From NCBI GenBank assembly GCA_963749895.1, contig CAVVOG010000003.1, positions 186,001 to 250,000 of the forward strand: a stretch of 64,000 bases of DNA, read 5' to 3'. The notes under the pieces were generated by a model, which was given only the letters and a program-made list of their open reading frames with translations, was not told the DNA's origin and made no database searches. Position 1 is the first letter of the stretch. Every line of letters begins with the position of its first letter. A program made the translations under genes and the position numbers. The DNA comes from AC-51 sp963749895 (lineage in GTDB: Bacteria > Actinomycetota > UBA4738 > HRBIN12). Positions 31,261 to 39,107 of the stretch are shown here, piece after piece.

Positions 31261-34200
31261 ATGACCGCAGCCACCGCACCCGTCGCCGAGTCCGGGCACC
31301 CATCTGCCGTCCTGGCCGTCCTCGTCGTGCGGGACGCCGCCGAGTGGCTCCGCGAGGCGCTGCGTGCGCTCGCCGAGCAGACGTACCAACGGCTCGCGAT
31401 CGTGGCGATCGACGACGGCTCGACGGACGGCTCGCACGAGATCCTCGTGCAGGCTCTCGGGGAGGGCCGCGTGGTCCGGCACGACCGACCTCGCGGCCTC
31501 GCCCTCTCCCTGCAGACCGCGGTCGGGCTCCCGGTCGCTGCGGAGGCAGACTTCCTCCTCGTCCTCCACGACGACGTGGCCCTCGATCCCGAGGTCGTCC
31601 AGCGGATGGTGGAGGCGACCGCGATCCCGGGTGTCGAGGGGGTCGGGATCGTCGGGGCCAAGGTCGTCGACTGGCACGAACCGCGTCGTCTGCGCGATAT
31701 CGGGCGCTCCGCGGACCGCTTCGGTCACCCGTACTCGCCGCTCCAGTCCGACGAGATCGATCAGGGTCAGTTCGACCGGGTCCTCGAGGTGCTCGCGGTG
31801 GATGCGTGCGCGATGCTCGTGCGCCGGGAGGTCTGGCAGCGGATCGGACTCCTCGACGAACGCCTCGGCGACGACGACGGCGACGTGGATCTGTGTTGGC
31901 GTGCGCGCGTGGCCGGCTGGCGTGTCCTGATGACACCGCTCGCCCGCGTTCGTCACCGTGCGGAGAACGAGGGTGAGGATCGTGCGGACCGGGGGTCGAC
32001 CCGCCGATACGCCGAGGATCGCGCTGCGCTCGCCACCACCCTGAAGAACGCCGGCTGGCTCACCCTGTTGTGGGTCGTCCCGTTCGGAGCCGCGTTGACG
32101 TTCGTGCGGCTCCTCTTCCTCATGCTGTCGCGGCGCTTCGAAGAGGCTCTCGACGTCGGGGCGGCGGTCGGCTGGAACCTCGTCCACCTGCCCGGGACGC
32201 TCGCACGACGTCGGCGCGTCCAGAAGGCGCGCGTCGTTCCCGACCGCAACCTCCGCCGGTTCACCGAGTCTGCAGGTCTGCGGATCCCGCGCTGGTTCCA
32301 GACCGCGGAACGGATCTGGGAGGAACAGCGGGAACTGGGGGATGAGGACGAGGGCCAACCCACGGCGACGCGATTGCGGCATCGCACCGCGTCCCTCGTG
32401 TCGGCGCATCCGGTGATCGTGGCGTCGTTCGTCGGGTTCGCGGTCGGTGCGTTCGCCGTACGGCACCTGCTGCGCTCGGGTCCGGTCGTCGGCGGTGTGA
32501 TGCCGGTCTTCCCGAGCGATCCCGTCGGGTTCTTCGCGGAGCTCGTCTCGGCCGTCAGGACCAGCGGACTGGGCGGGCCGCTCGCGGCCAGCCCTGCGCT
32601 CGCCGCGATGGGCGGCCTCTCGACGCTGCTGCTGGGGAGCACCGTGCTCGCCCAGAAGGCATCGCTGATCCTGCTCCCGGCGATCGGCGCTGTGCTCTGC
32701 TATCGGGCGTGCGTCAGGCTGACGGGACGACCGGGGCCTTCCGTCGTCGCGGCCGCGTCGTACGGGTTGTCGGCGGTGATGCTCTGGTCGTTCTCCGAGG
32801 GGCGCCTCGGCCTCCTGGCGGTGCTCGCCACGCTGCCCCCGGTCCTCGAGCGGCTCGAGACGACGTTCTCCCGATCCGGTCCGACGGACCGCCCGTGGCG
32901 CGTGGTGGCCGGTCTGGGGGTCACGATCGCCGTGGCGACGGCGTTCTTCCCCGGCGCCCTCCTCGCGGTCGCCCTCGCTTCCATCGTGCAGCTCCTGGCA
33001 GGGTCCCGACGGCGCCGTGGCGTCACCACGGTCGTCCCCGCGGTGCTGGCGGCGGCGGTGCTGCTCTTCCCGTTCGTCCCGGCGCTCGTCGCCGGAGGCG
33101 GCATCGGCCTGTCCTCCGAGATCGGCACCGTCGACCCCCTGGCGCTGGGGCGACTGGCGCTCGGGAGCGCGCCCGGATCGTGGGCGGTCGCGTGGTTCCT
33201 CCCGATCGCGGCACTGCTCGGGCTCTCGCTCACGACCGGCGAGCGACGAGGAGCCGCCGTGCGAGCGACGCTCGTGGCGGTGGCCGGCCTCGCGGCGGCG
33301 TGGGCGTCCGGCGCGGGCTACCTGCCTACGGCGCTCTCGAACGCGCCCGCCTTCGTGGCGCTCGTCGCGGTCGCGGAGGCGTTCCTCGTGGCGTTCGGGC
33401 TGGCGTCTGCGGTCGGGGGGATCGGCCGATCGGCCTTCGGTTTCCGGCAGATCGGCACCGTGGCGCTGGGTGCCGTGTTGGCCGGAGGCCTGCTCCTCCA
33501 GGGCTTGATCGGCGCCTTGGGGGACTGGTCCGTGGGCGGTTCGGAACGGGAGGTCGCCGCATGGGAGGCGATCGTGGACACCGCGGCGACGGGATCGATG
33601 CGGGTCTTGTGGATCGGTGCCGACGACGGAGCGCCGTTCCCGTGGCCGGGTGGCGACCCGGCCGGCGTCGTCGAGGCGGGGGATGCTACGGTCCGCTTCG
33701 GGCTGACCGGGCGACGAGGTTCGCTCGCGACGGACATCGGGCGCCCGCTGGCCGGTCCCGGGACGGACGCGCTCCGCGGGACCCTCGGTGAGCTGCTCAG
33801 CGGGTCGACACGGCACGGAGGTGCCCTGCTCGTGCCGTTCGGGGTGCGCTACGTGGTGGCTCGCCCCGACGAGATGCCGGAGGCGGTCACGGAGATCCTC
33901 GACTCACAGGCCGACCTCGACCTCGTCCCTGCCAGCGACCTGGTCGTGTACCGCAACGCTCGGGCCATCCCGCCGGCCGCCGCGATCGTCGCCGACGAGG
34001 AGCTCGACGCGATCGTGTCGTCGGATGACTCGACCGCCCTGCAGTCGTGGCGTGATCCCTCCACGTCGTTCCTGCGACCGCTGGGGACGTCAGCAGGGTG
34101 GACCGGGCCGGCCCGCGGGGGGGATCTCGCGATCGCGTCGACGGAGTTCGACGACGCCTGGCAGCTCGAGGGCAGCGACACGCCGCCCGAACGCGCCTTC

Positions 34201-34344
34201 GGGTGGTCGACGTCGTTCCCGGTGTCGAGCGAGCAGGTCACGATCACCTACGGGGCACAGCTTCCTCGAACCGTGGCGATGATCGTGTTGGCGGTGCTGT
34301 GGCTCGTCGCGCTGTGGATCACGAGGAAGCCGGTGCGCCGATGA
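31261..34344 (+). CDS. Large multidomain membrane glycosyltransferase (GT2 plus polytopic domain)
   Basis: 1027 residues. The first ~260 form a GT2 domain (VLVVRDAAEWLREALRALAEQTY, IDDGSTDGS, LHDDVALDP, GLLDERLGDDDGDVDLCWRARVAGW). It is followed by about ten transmembrane helices between residues ~270 and ~760, a soluble extracytoplasmic portion (~760-1000) and a final helix (VAMIVLAVLWLVALWI). Proteins of this layout occur beside whiB/DUF5719 genes in many actinobacteria and probably extend or export a surface glycan; the reaction is unknown. The stop overlaps the DUF5719 start (ATGA), and the two are likely partners. Confidence 0.82.
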   Translation: MTAATAPVAESGHPSAVLAVLVVRDAAEWLREALRALAEQTYQRLAIVAIDDGSTDGSHEILVQALGEGRVVRHDRPRGLALSLQTAVGLPVAAEADFLLVLHDDVALDPEVVQRMVEATAIPGVEGVGIVGAKVVDWHEPRRLRDIGRSADRFGHPYSPLQSDEIDQGQFDRVLEVLAVDACAMLVRREVWQRIGLLDERLGDDDGDVDLCWRARVAGWRVLMTPLARVRHRAENEGEDRADRGSTRRYAEDRAALATTLKNAGWLTLLWVVPFGAALTFVRLLFLMLSRRFEEALDVGAAVGWNLVHLPGTLARRRRVQKARVVPDRNLRRFTESAGLRIPRWFQTAERIWEEQRELGDEDEGQPTATRLRHRTASLVSAHPVIVASFVGFAVGAFAVRHLLRSGPVVGGVMPVFPSDPVGFFAELVSAVRTSGLGGPLAASPALAAMGGLSTLLLGSTVLAQKASLILLPAIGAVLCYRACVRLTGRPGPSVVAAASYGLSAVMLWSFSEGRLGLLAVLATLPPVLERLETTFSRSGPTDRPWRVVAGLGVTIAVATAFFPGALLAVALASIVQLLAGSRRRRGVTTVVPAVLAAAVLLFPFVPALVAGGGIGLSSEIGTVDPLALGRLALGSAPGSWAVAWFLPIAALLGLSLTTGERRGAAVRATLVAVAGLAAAWASGAGYLPTALSNAPAFVALVAVAEAFLVAFGLASAVGGIGRSAFGFRQIGTVALGAVLAGGLLLQGLIGALGDWSVGGSEREVAAWEAIVDTAATGSMRVLWIGADDGAPFPWPGGDPAGVVEAGDATVRFGLTGRRGSLATDIGRPLAGPGTDALRGTLGELLSGSTRHGGALLVPFGVRYVVARPDEMPEAVTEILDSQADLDLVPASDLVVYRNARAIPPAAAIVADEELDAIVSSDDSTALQSWRDPSTSFLRPLGTSAGWTGPARGGDLAIASTEFDDAWQLEGSDTPPERAFGWSTSFPVSSEQVTITYGAQLPRTVAMIVLAVLWLVALWITRKPVRR

Positions 34345-35702
34345 AGGGCTGGGGGTTGATCGCCGTCGTGGTGGCCGCGGTGCTCGCGATCGGTGCCGTG
34401 GCGGCCGAGCGTCTCGGTCCCGCGTCACCGGCCTCCGGACCGCCGGGGACCGCGGTGTCGTCCGTCTGGGTGTGCCCGCACGGCGGCGGGCCGGGATGGG
34501 AGGGACGGATCGCGCTCGCGAACCCCGGGGACGTCCCGGTGAGCGCCCGCATCACCTCCCTCGCGTCCTCACCGTCGACGAGTTCTCGGACGGTAACGGT
34601 CGCGCCGGGGTCCGAGGTCCTGCAGCAGGTGGACGTCACCGAGCCCGAGAGCGCGACCGAGGTGGAGGTCTTCGGAGGGTGGGTCGCCGTCGGGTGGCTG
34701 GTGAACGCGGCCGACCCCGACCGGGGCATCTCGGCGGAGCCGTGCACGTCGGAGGTGGGGTCGACCTGGTTCACGACCGAGACGACGACCGACGACGGCG
34801 AGCGGGCGGTCCTGATCGTGGCGAACCCGTTCGCGTCGGCCGCCGTCTTCGACGTCTCGTTGTTCAGCCCCGACAACCCCCCGCTGCGCGATCCCGACTG
34901 GAGCGACGTCGTGCTGCGGCCGGGCAGGAGCACGTCGTTCGAGATCTCCCGGAAGGTCGTGGGGGAGGAGGCCGTGGCGGCGATGCTGCAGGCGAAGGTG
35001 GGCAGGGTCGCGGTCGCGACGCTGGGGATCACCGACGGCGGCGGGGTGCGCGGCGTGCTCGGCACGATGACACCGGCCGACACGTGGTACCTGCTCACGG
35101 GCGCGGGCGCGGGGCAGTCGTCCCTGATCACGTTCGTCCCGGAGGAAGAGGGGATGAGGTTCGGCGCCCGCCTCTTCGTCACCGACGGACCGCAGGCGGC
35201 GGGCGATCTGGTCGATGCCCAGCAGCAGGGGTCGTCGACGCGGGTCTCCCCGGTCGTGACCCAGGGCCCGGCCTCGATCGTCGCGACCGCCTTCGGGGAC
35301 GGAACCTTCGTCGCCGCGCAGCGCGCCGCCGGCCAGAGCGCCGACGACGCCGCGACCGGCGGGACCTCCACGACGTCGTCGTCGTGGGTCGTCCTTCCCA
35401 CCGTGGCGGGCGAGCCGTCGTTCCCCGGGGTCGTCGTCACGAACCCGGGTCCCGACACCGTCACCGTCACGCTTCGGCTGCTTCCGCCCGACGGCCAGGG
35501 TCGAGCCGGCGAGACCTCGTTCCAGGTCGAGCCCGCGTCCACCGCGTCCGCTCCCGAAGGGTTCCTCGAGAGGTCTCCCCAGGCGGCTGTGCTCGTGACG
35601 GCCGACGGTCCGGTCGTCGCCGCCGGGGTCTCGACGTCGGCCGGGGTGCAAGGGCTGTCGCTGTACGCGATCGCGCTCGGGGTGCCGCTCCCACCGACGT
35701 GA
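34341..35702 (+). CDS. DUF5719-family exported protein
   Basis: 453 residues with an N-terminal membrane anchor (about 5-25, GLIAVVVAAVLAIGAVAAERL) and a long beta-rich, Thr/Val/Ser-rich extracytoplasmic part. It contains repeated immunoglobulin-like patterns (IALANPGDVPVSARI, VVVTNPGPDTVTVTLRLLP). The arrangement directly after a huge GT2 membrane protein is that of the DUF5719 family. It is translationally coupled to that gene, suggesting a periplasmic partner of the glycosyltransferase. No catalytic motif is visible. Confidence 0.72.
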   Translation: MKGWGLIAVVVAAVLAIGAVAAERLGPASPASGPPGTAVSSVWVCPHGGGPGWEGRIALANPGDVPVSARITSLASSPSTSSRTVTVAPGSEVLQQVDVTEPESATEVEVFGGWVAVGWLVNAADPDRGISAEPCTSEVGSTWFTTETTTDDGERAVLIVANPFASAAVFDVSLFSPDNPPLRDPDWSDVVLRPGRSTSFEISRKVVGEEAVAAMLQAKVGRVAVATLGITDGGGVRGVLGTMTPADTWYLLTGAGAGQSSLITFVPEEEGMRFGARLFVTDGPQAAGDLVDAQQQGSSTRVSPVVTQGPASIVATAFGDGTFVAAQRAAGQSADDAATGGTSTTSSSWVVLPTVAGEPSFPGVVVTNPGPDTVTVTLRLLPPDGQGRAGETSFQVEPASTASAPEGFLERSPQAAVLVTADGPVVAAGVSTSAGVQGLSLYAIALGVPLPPT

Positions 35703-35752
35703 GTCCCTGCTGCCGCGAGCGCGGTATCATCTTGGGTCATCTCGCGTTCGTC

Positions 35753-35758
35753 TAGGCT
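35753..35758 (+). promoter_or_regulatory. -10 box of L,D-transpeptidase gene
   Basis: TAGGCT, 16 nt upstream of ATG 35775; the short leader contains GAGGG. Confidence 0.5.
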
Positions 35759-35774
35759 GGATACGAGGGTTCCC

Positions 35775-36902
35775 ATGGCGAGAGGTCGGCACATCCACAG
35801 ACGTCGTTCCAGGACCGTCGCGATCGTCGTTGCGGGGGTCTTGGTCGTCGGCATGCTCGCCGCGGGCGGCGCCGCGTACGGGGCCTACCGCTACGAGCAG
35901 GCTCGTGCCGACCGGATCCTCCCCGGGGTCACGATCGCGGGGGTCGACGTCGGGGGGATGACCCGCGCCGAGGCGTTCCGCGCGGTGAAGAAGGTCACCC
36001 GCCAGACCCTGCAGGCGCCCATGACCGTGCGGGTCGGGGACACGCGGTGGGTCGTCACCCCCTCGGAGCTCGGCAGGCGAGCCGACGTCGACGGCGCGCT
36101 CGACCAGGCGACGGCCGTTTCCGGCTCGATGGGCGCCCTCGATCGCTTCTGGCACCGGTTCCGTGACGAGCCCGTCGACGTCGCCGTCGACCTCGAGTAC
36201 GCGCGCGCGGGCCGCAAGATCGACGACCTCGTCGCGCGGATCTCGAAGGAGGTCTTCGTCCCCCCACGAAACGCGTCGATCGGGATCACCGGGGACGGCA
36301 ACGAACTCGTCCTCAACAAAGCGAAGGCCGGTGAGAAGCTGAACGCGGTCGAGGCCGCTGCCGAGATCGGCGGCGCCGTGGATGCCGGTGAGGCGCGCGT
36401 AGCGCTACGGACGACGACCCTGCAGCCGAAGGTGACCGAGGCGTCGATGGGCAAGACCATCGTCGTGTGGGTGAACCGCAACCAGCTCGAGCTCTACGAC
36501 GGGTTCGAGGTCGAACAGACGTGGAGCGTCGCCACCGGGAAGCCCGGCTTCGTGACGCCTGTGGGGGACTGGAACATCTGGGACAAGCGAGAGAACCCCA
36601 CCTGGTACAACCCCGCGTTGGACCGTTGGGGGGCCGGCCTCCCAGCGGTGGTGCCGGGGGGACCGGGGAACCCCCTGGGAACACGTGCGATCTACATCGA
36701 TGCGCCCGGACTGATCCGGATCCACGGCACGACCGATCCTGCGTCGATCGGACGCTACGCCTCTCACGGGTGTATCCGGATGCACAACGAGCAGATCGAA
36801 GATCTGTTCGAACGCATCGAGGTGGGCGACCACGTTCTGATCGTCGGGCACCGACCGGCGAACTCTGGCTACTGGGACTCCCCGGTTTCCTCGGACGTCT
36901 GA
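35775..36902 (+). CDS. L,D-transpeptidase (YkuD domain) with peptidoglycan-binding-like N-terminal domain
   Basis: 375 residues: a basic N terminus, one transmembrane helix (about 14-37), a YoaR-type/PG_binding_4-like domain (about 50-215) and a C-terminal YkuD catalytic domain (about 230-360). The active-site motif is HGTTDPASIGRYASHGCIRM with nucleophile Cys333. It crosslinks peptidoglycan stem peptides (3-3 links) or attaches proteins to them outside the membrane, and such enzymes resist most beta-lactams except carbapenems. It lies 52 nt upstream of the DUF3499 gene, which has its own promoter. Confidence 0.92.
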   Translation: MARGRHIHRRRSRTVAIVVAGVLVVGMLAAGGAAYGAYRYEQARADRILPGVTIAGVDVGGMTRAEAFRAVKKVTRQTLQAPMTVRVGDTRWVVTPSELGRRADVDGALDQATAVSGSMGALDRFWHRFRDEPVDVAVDLEYARAGRKIDDLVARISKEVFVPPRNASIGITGDGNELVLNKAKAGEKLNAVEAAAEIGGAVDAGEARVALRTTTLQPKVTEASMGKTIVVWVNRNQLELYDGFEVEQTWSVATGKPGFVTPVGDWNIWDKRENPTWYNPALDRWGAGLPAVVPGGPGNPLGTRAIYIDAPGLIRIHGTTDPASIGRYASHGCIRMHNEQIEDLFERIEVGDHVLIVGHRPANSGYWDSPVSSDV

Positions 36903-36918
36903 GCCCGCCCCGGGATGG

Positions 36919-36947
36919 TTGGAAATCACACGCGTGTGATCTAGGCT
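36919..36947 (+). promoter_or_regulatory. DUF3499 promoter with palindromic operator in the spacer
   Basis: -35 TTGGAA (36919-36924), 17-bp spacer, -10 TAGGCT (36942-36947), then 7 nt to ATG 36955. A perfect 16-bp palindrome, ATCACACG/CGTGTGAT (36925-36940), fills the spacer. A protein bound there would block RNA polymerase, so repression is expected. The site is nearly identical to the one upstream of whiB. Confidence 0.75.
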
Positions 36948-36954
36948 GCGCGCC

Positions 36955-37164
36955 ATGCGAACGTGCGCCAAGATCCGATGTGGCCAAGAACCCGTCGCGA
37001 CCGTGTCGTTGTCCTACACGGAGCGCGACGTCGTGATCCTCGATCTCCTGCCGGAGCGTGACCCCAACCTGCTGGACCTGTGTCGCGATCACGTCGAGCG
37101 GATGACCCCACCGGTGGGGTGGACGGTCACCGACCGTCGCCGTTCGGCGCCGATCGCGGTGTGA
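36955..37164 (+). CDS. DUF3499-family small zinc-ribbon-like protein
   Basis: 69 residues: MRTCAKIRCGQEPVATVSLSY then LCRDHVERMTPPVGWTV. The paired Cys near the N terminus and the C..H pair (LCRDH) form a probable zinc site, and the ERMTPPVGW block is the hallmark of DUF3499 proteins, which occur upstream of manB in mycobacteria and streptomycetes. Function unknown. Leaderless ATG. The palindromic operator in its promoter links it to whiB regulation. Confidence 0.82.
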   Translation: MRTCAKIRCGQEPVATVSLSYTERDVVILDLLPERDPNLLDLCRDHVERMTPPVGWTVTDRRRSAPIAV

Positions 37165-37293
37165 GCGCCTCCCTCCGTCCGCCCGACCTCGGCCGAACGG
37201 CGCGTGCCCGAGCCCCGATCGGGGGACGCTGTCCCGCGGCCGGGGGGTGCCTTCTCCGTGCGACGGCGGGGTCCAGGAATGACGGCGAGGTGC

Positions 37294-37299
37294 TATGGT
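37294..37299 (+). promoter_or_regulatory. Candidate -10 box of zinc-ribbon gene
   Basis: TATGGT, about 31 nt upstream of ATG 37331. The ATG inside the box (37295) is in frame but would lie within the promoter and is not favoured. Confidence 0.4.
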
Positions 37300-37330
37300 C
37301 GCGCGCGCCGCGGAGCCCGAAACTAGCTCC

Positions 37331-37513
37331 ATGCCTGTGTCCAGCGGTCTGTGCCCCACCTGCAAACAGGGCGACCTCATCACGATCTCGATGGCCGTCA
37401 GCGATCGCGACCTGACGTTCACGACGTGCCACCTGTGCGAGGCGAAGTGGTGGGAGCGCGACGGCGCGCTCGTGCCGCTCACCTCCGTCATCGACCTCGT
37501 CGTGAAGAAGTAG
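37331..37513 (+). CDS. Small zinc-ribbon protein
   Basis: 60 residues. GLCPTCKQGD and TCHLCEAKWWERDG form a CxxC...CxxC zinc ribbon with a Trp-Trp pair. No signal or membrane segment. It lies between DUF3499 and manB. Single-ribbon proteins of this size may bind nucleic acid or protein partners; no specific function can be given. The 166-bp region upstream contains only the candidate promoter and a CCCCGATCGGGG palindrome. Confidence 0.7.
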   Translation: MPVSSGLCPTCKQGDLITISMAVSDRDLTFTTCHLCEAKWWERDGALVPLTSVIDLVVKK

Positions 37514-37557
37514 TCCGGCCCCGACCGACCGCCGGGGTTCGCCCGCGGCGGCTCCGG

Positions 37558-37563
37558 TAGGAT
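37558..37563 (+). promoter_or_regulatory. -10 box of manB (leaderless)
   Basis: TAGGAT, 9 nt, GTG 37573; no Shine-Dalgarno sequence. Confidence 0.55.
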
Positions 37564-37572
37564 GCCTGGACC

Positions 37573-38925
37573 GTGGCGACGAACGATCTCGACCGCATCT
37601 TCAAGGCGTACGACGTGCGTGGCGTCGTGCCCGACGACCTCGATGCGGAGCTTGTTCGCCGGATCGGCGCCGCGTTCGCGTCGTGGACCGGCCTCCCGAG
37701 GCTCCTCCTCGGACGTGACTCCCGGGTGTCGTCCCCGGAGCTCGGCGACGCCTTCGTCGACGGTGCTCTCTCCCAAGGGGTCGACGTCATCGACCTGGGT
37801 CTCGCATCGACGGATCTCCTGTACTTCGCGTCGGGCTCACTCGACATGCCGGGAGCGATGCTCACCGCCAGCCACAACCCGAAGCAGTACAACGGTCTGA
37901 AGTTCTGTATGCCGGGCGCGCGACCGGTCGGGGAGGACACCGGCCTGCGGGCGGTCCGCGACTCGGTCGAGGCTGGAGGCCCGGCTCGCGTCGCCCAGCG
38001 CGGCACCGCCGAGAGCCGTGACCTCTTGGAGGCCTACGTCGAGCACGTGCTCACGTTCGTCGACGCGTCGTCGATGCGGCCGCTCACGGTCGTGATCGAT
38101 ACCGCGAACGGGATGGGCGGGCTCGTCGCGCCGGCGGTGCTGTCGCGGTTGCCGATCACCGTGCACCACCTGTACCCGGAGCTCGACGGGACGTTCCCGA
38201 ACCACCCGGCCGACCCGCTCGACCCCGCGAACCTGGTCGACCTCAAGGCGGCCGTGCGTGAGTACGGGGCCGACGTCGGCCTCGCGTTCGACGGGGATGC
38301 GGACCGCGTGTTCCTGGTCGACGAGCGGGGCGAGGACGTCAGCGGATCGCTGCTCACGGCCCTCGTCGCCGCCGCGATGCTCCGCCGAGAGCCAGGTGCC
38401 AAGGTCGTCCACAACCTGATCTGCTCGTGGGTGGTCCCCGAGACGATCCGCGAGCATGGAGGCGAGCCGATCCGTACCCGGGTCGGTCACTCGTTCATCA
38501 AGCAGGTCATGGCCGACACCGACGCGATCTTCGGAGGCGAACACTCGGGCCACTACTACTTCCGCGACAACTACCGGGCGGACTCGGGGCTGATCGCCGC
38601 GGTCGTCGTGCTCGGTGAGCTCTCGTCCGGCGGGATGCCCCTGTCGGAGCTGCTGGCCCCGTTCCGCCGGTACCTCGCCTCCGGCGAGATCAACTCCAAG
38701 GTCGACGACCAGGCCGCGAAGCTTGAGGAGCTCGCCGAGGGACTCGCCGAGGGCCGCGAGGATCGTCTCGACGGCCTGACCGTCGAGTTCGACGACTGGT
38801 GGTGCAACATCCGCCCCTCGAACACCGAACCGCTCCTTCGCCTGAACGTCGAAGCGCGGACGCAGGAGTTGTTGGATGAGAAGACCGCGATGGTGCTCGA
38901 GATGATCCGAGGAGGACAGTCGTGA
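37573..38925 (+). CDS. manB: Phosphomannomutase/phosphoglucomutase
   Basis: 450 residues of the alpha-D-phosphohexomutase family with all four domains: the phosphoserine loop TASHNPKQYNG (Ser100), the Mg2+ loop DGDADR, the sugar-specificity loop GGEHSGHYYFRD, and the phosphate-binding RPSNTEP. GEHSG is the mannose/glucose-type loop. It interconverts mannose-6-phosphate and mannose-1-phosphate (and probably the glucose phosphates) for GDP-mannose and surface glycan synthesis. GTG start; the stop overlaps the Trm112-like gene by 4 nt (GTGA). Position matches Rv3257c. Confidence 0.92.
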   Translation: MATNDLDRIFKAYDVRGVVPDDLDAELVRRIGAAFASWTGLPRLLLGRDSRVSSPELGDAFVDGALSQGVDVIDLGLASTDLLYFASGSLDMPGAMLTASHNPKQYNGLKFCMPGARPVGEDTGLRAVRDSVEAGGPARVAQRGTAESRDLLEAYVEHVLTFVDASSMRPLTVVIDTANGMGGLVAPAVLSRLPITVHHLYPELDGTFPNHPADPLDPANLVDLKAAVREYGADVGLAFDGDADRVFLVDERGEDVSGSLLTALVAAAMLRREPGAKVVHNLICSWVVPETIREHGGEPIRTRVGHSFIKQVMADTDAIFGGEHSGHYYFRDNYRADSGLIAAVVVLGELSSGGMPLSELLAPFRRYLASGEINSKVDDQAAKLEELAEGLAEGREDRLDGLTVEFDDWWCNIRPSNTEPLLRLNVEARTQELLDEKTAMVLEMIRGGQS

Positions 38926-39107
38926 CGCTCGACCCTGAGCTGCTCCGCATCCTGGTGTGTCCGAACGACCGAGGCGAGATCGACTACCACGAGGACCAAC
39001 AGGTGATCGTGTGCCGGACCTGCGGGTACCGGTATCCGGTGCGCGACGGCATCCCCGTGATGCTGATCGACGAGGCTGAGAAGCCACCCAGCGGGAAGCG
39101 TCGATGA
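38922..39107 (+). CDS. Trm112/UPF0434-like small zinc protein
   Basis: 61 residues: LDPELLRILVCPNDRGEIDY, VCRTCGYRYPVRDGIPVMLIDEA. The C..CxxC residues and the PVRDGIPVMLI ending are typical of Trm112-like proteins, which act as small activators or structural partners of methyltransferases. It is wedged between manB and the SIS isomerase with 4-nt overlaps on both sides, an arrangement common in actinobacteria. Confidence 0.88.
   Translation: MTLDPELLRILVCPNDRGEIDYHEDQQVIVCRTCGYRYPVRDGIPVMLIDEAEKPPSGKRR

Noticed and set aside
30766..33816. A 1016-codon minus-strand open frame with LRRRLARRGLLGG repeats
   Set aside because: It is antisense to the H1-like repeat gene and the large glycosyltransferase; its repeats are the complement of the Lys/Ala/Pro codons and it has no promoter, RBS or family motif.
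36919..36947. CRP/FNR-type binding site at the DUF3499 promoter
   Set aside because: CRP sites are TGTGA-N6-TCACA; here the half-sites are in the opposite order (TCACA-N4-TGTGA).
37213..37224. CCCCGATCGGGG palindrome in the DUF3499-zinc ribbon gap
   Set aside because: Short, has no loop for a terminator, and such GC palindromes are expected by chance in this composition.
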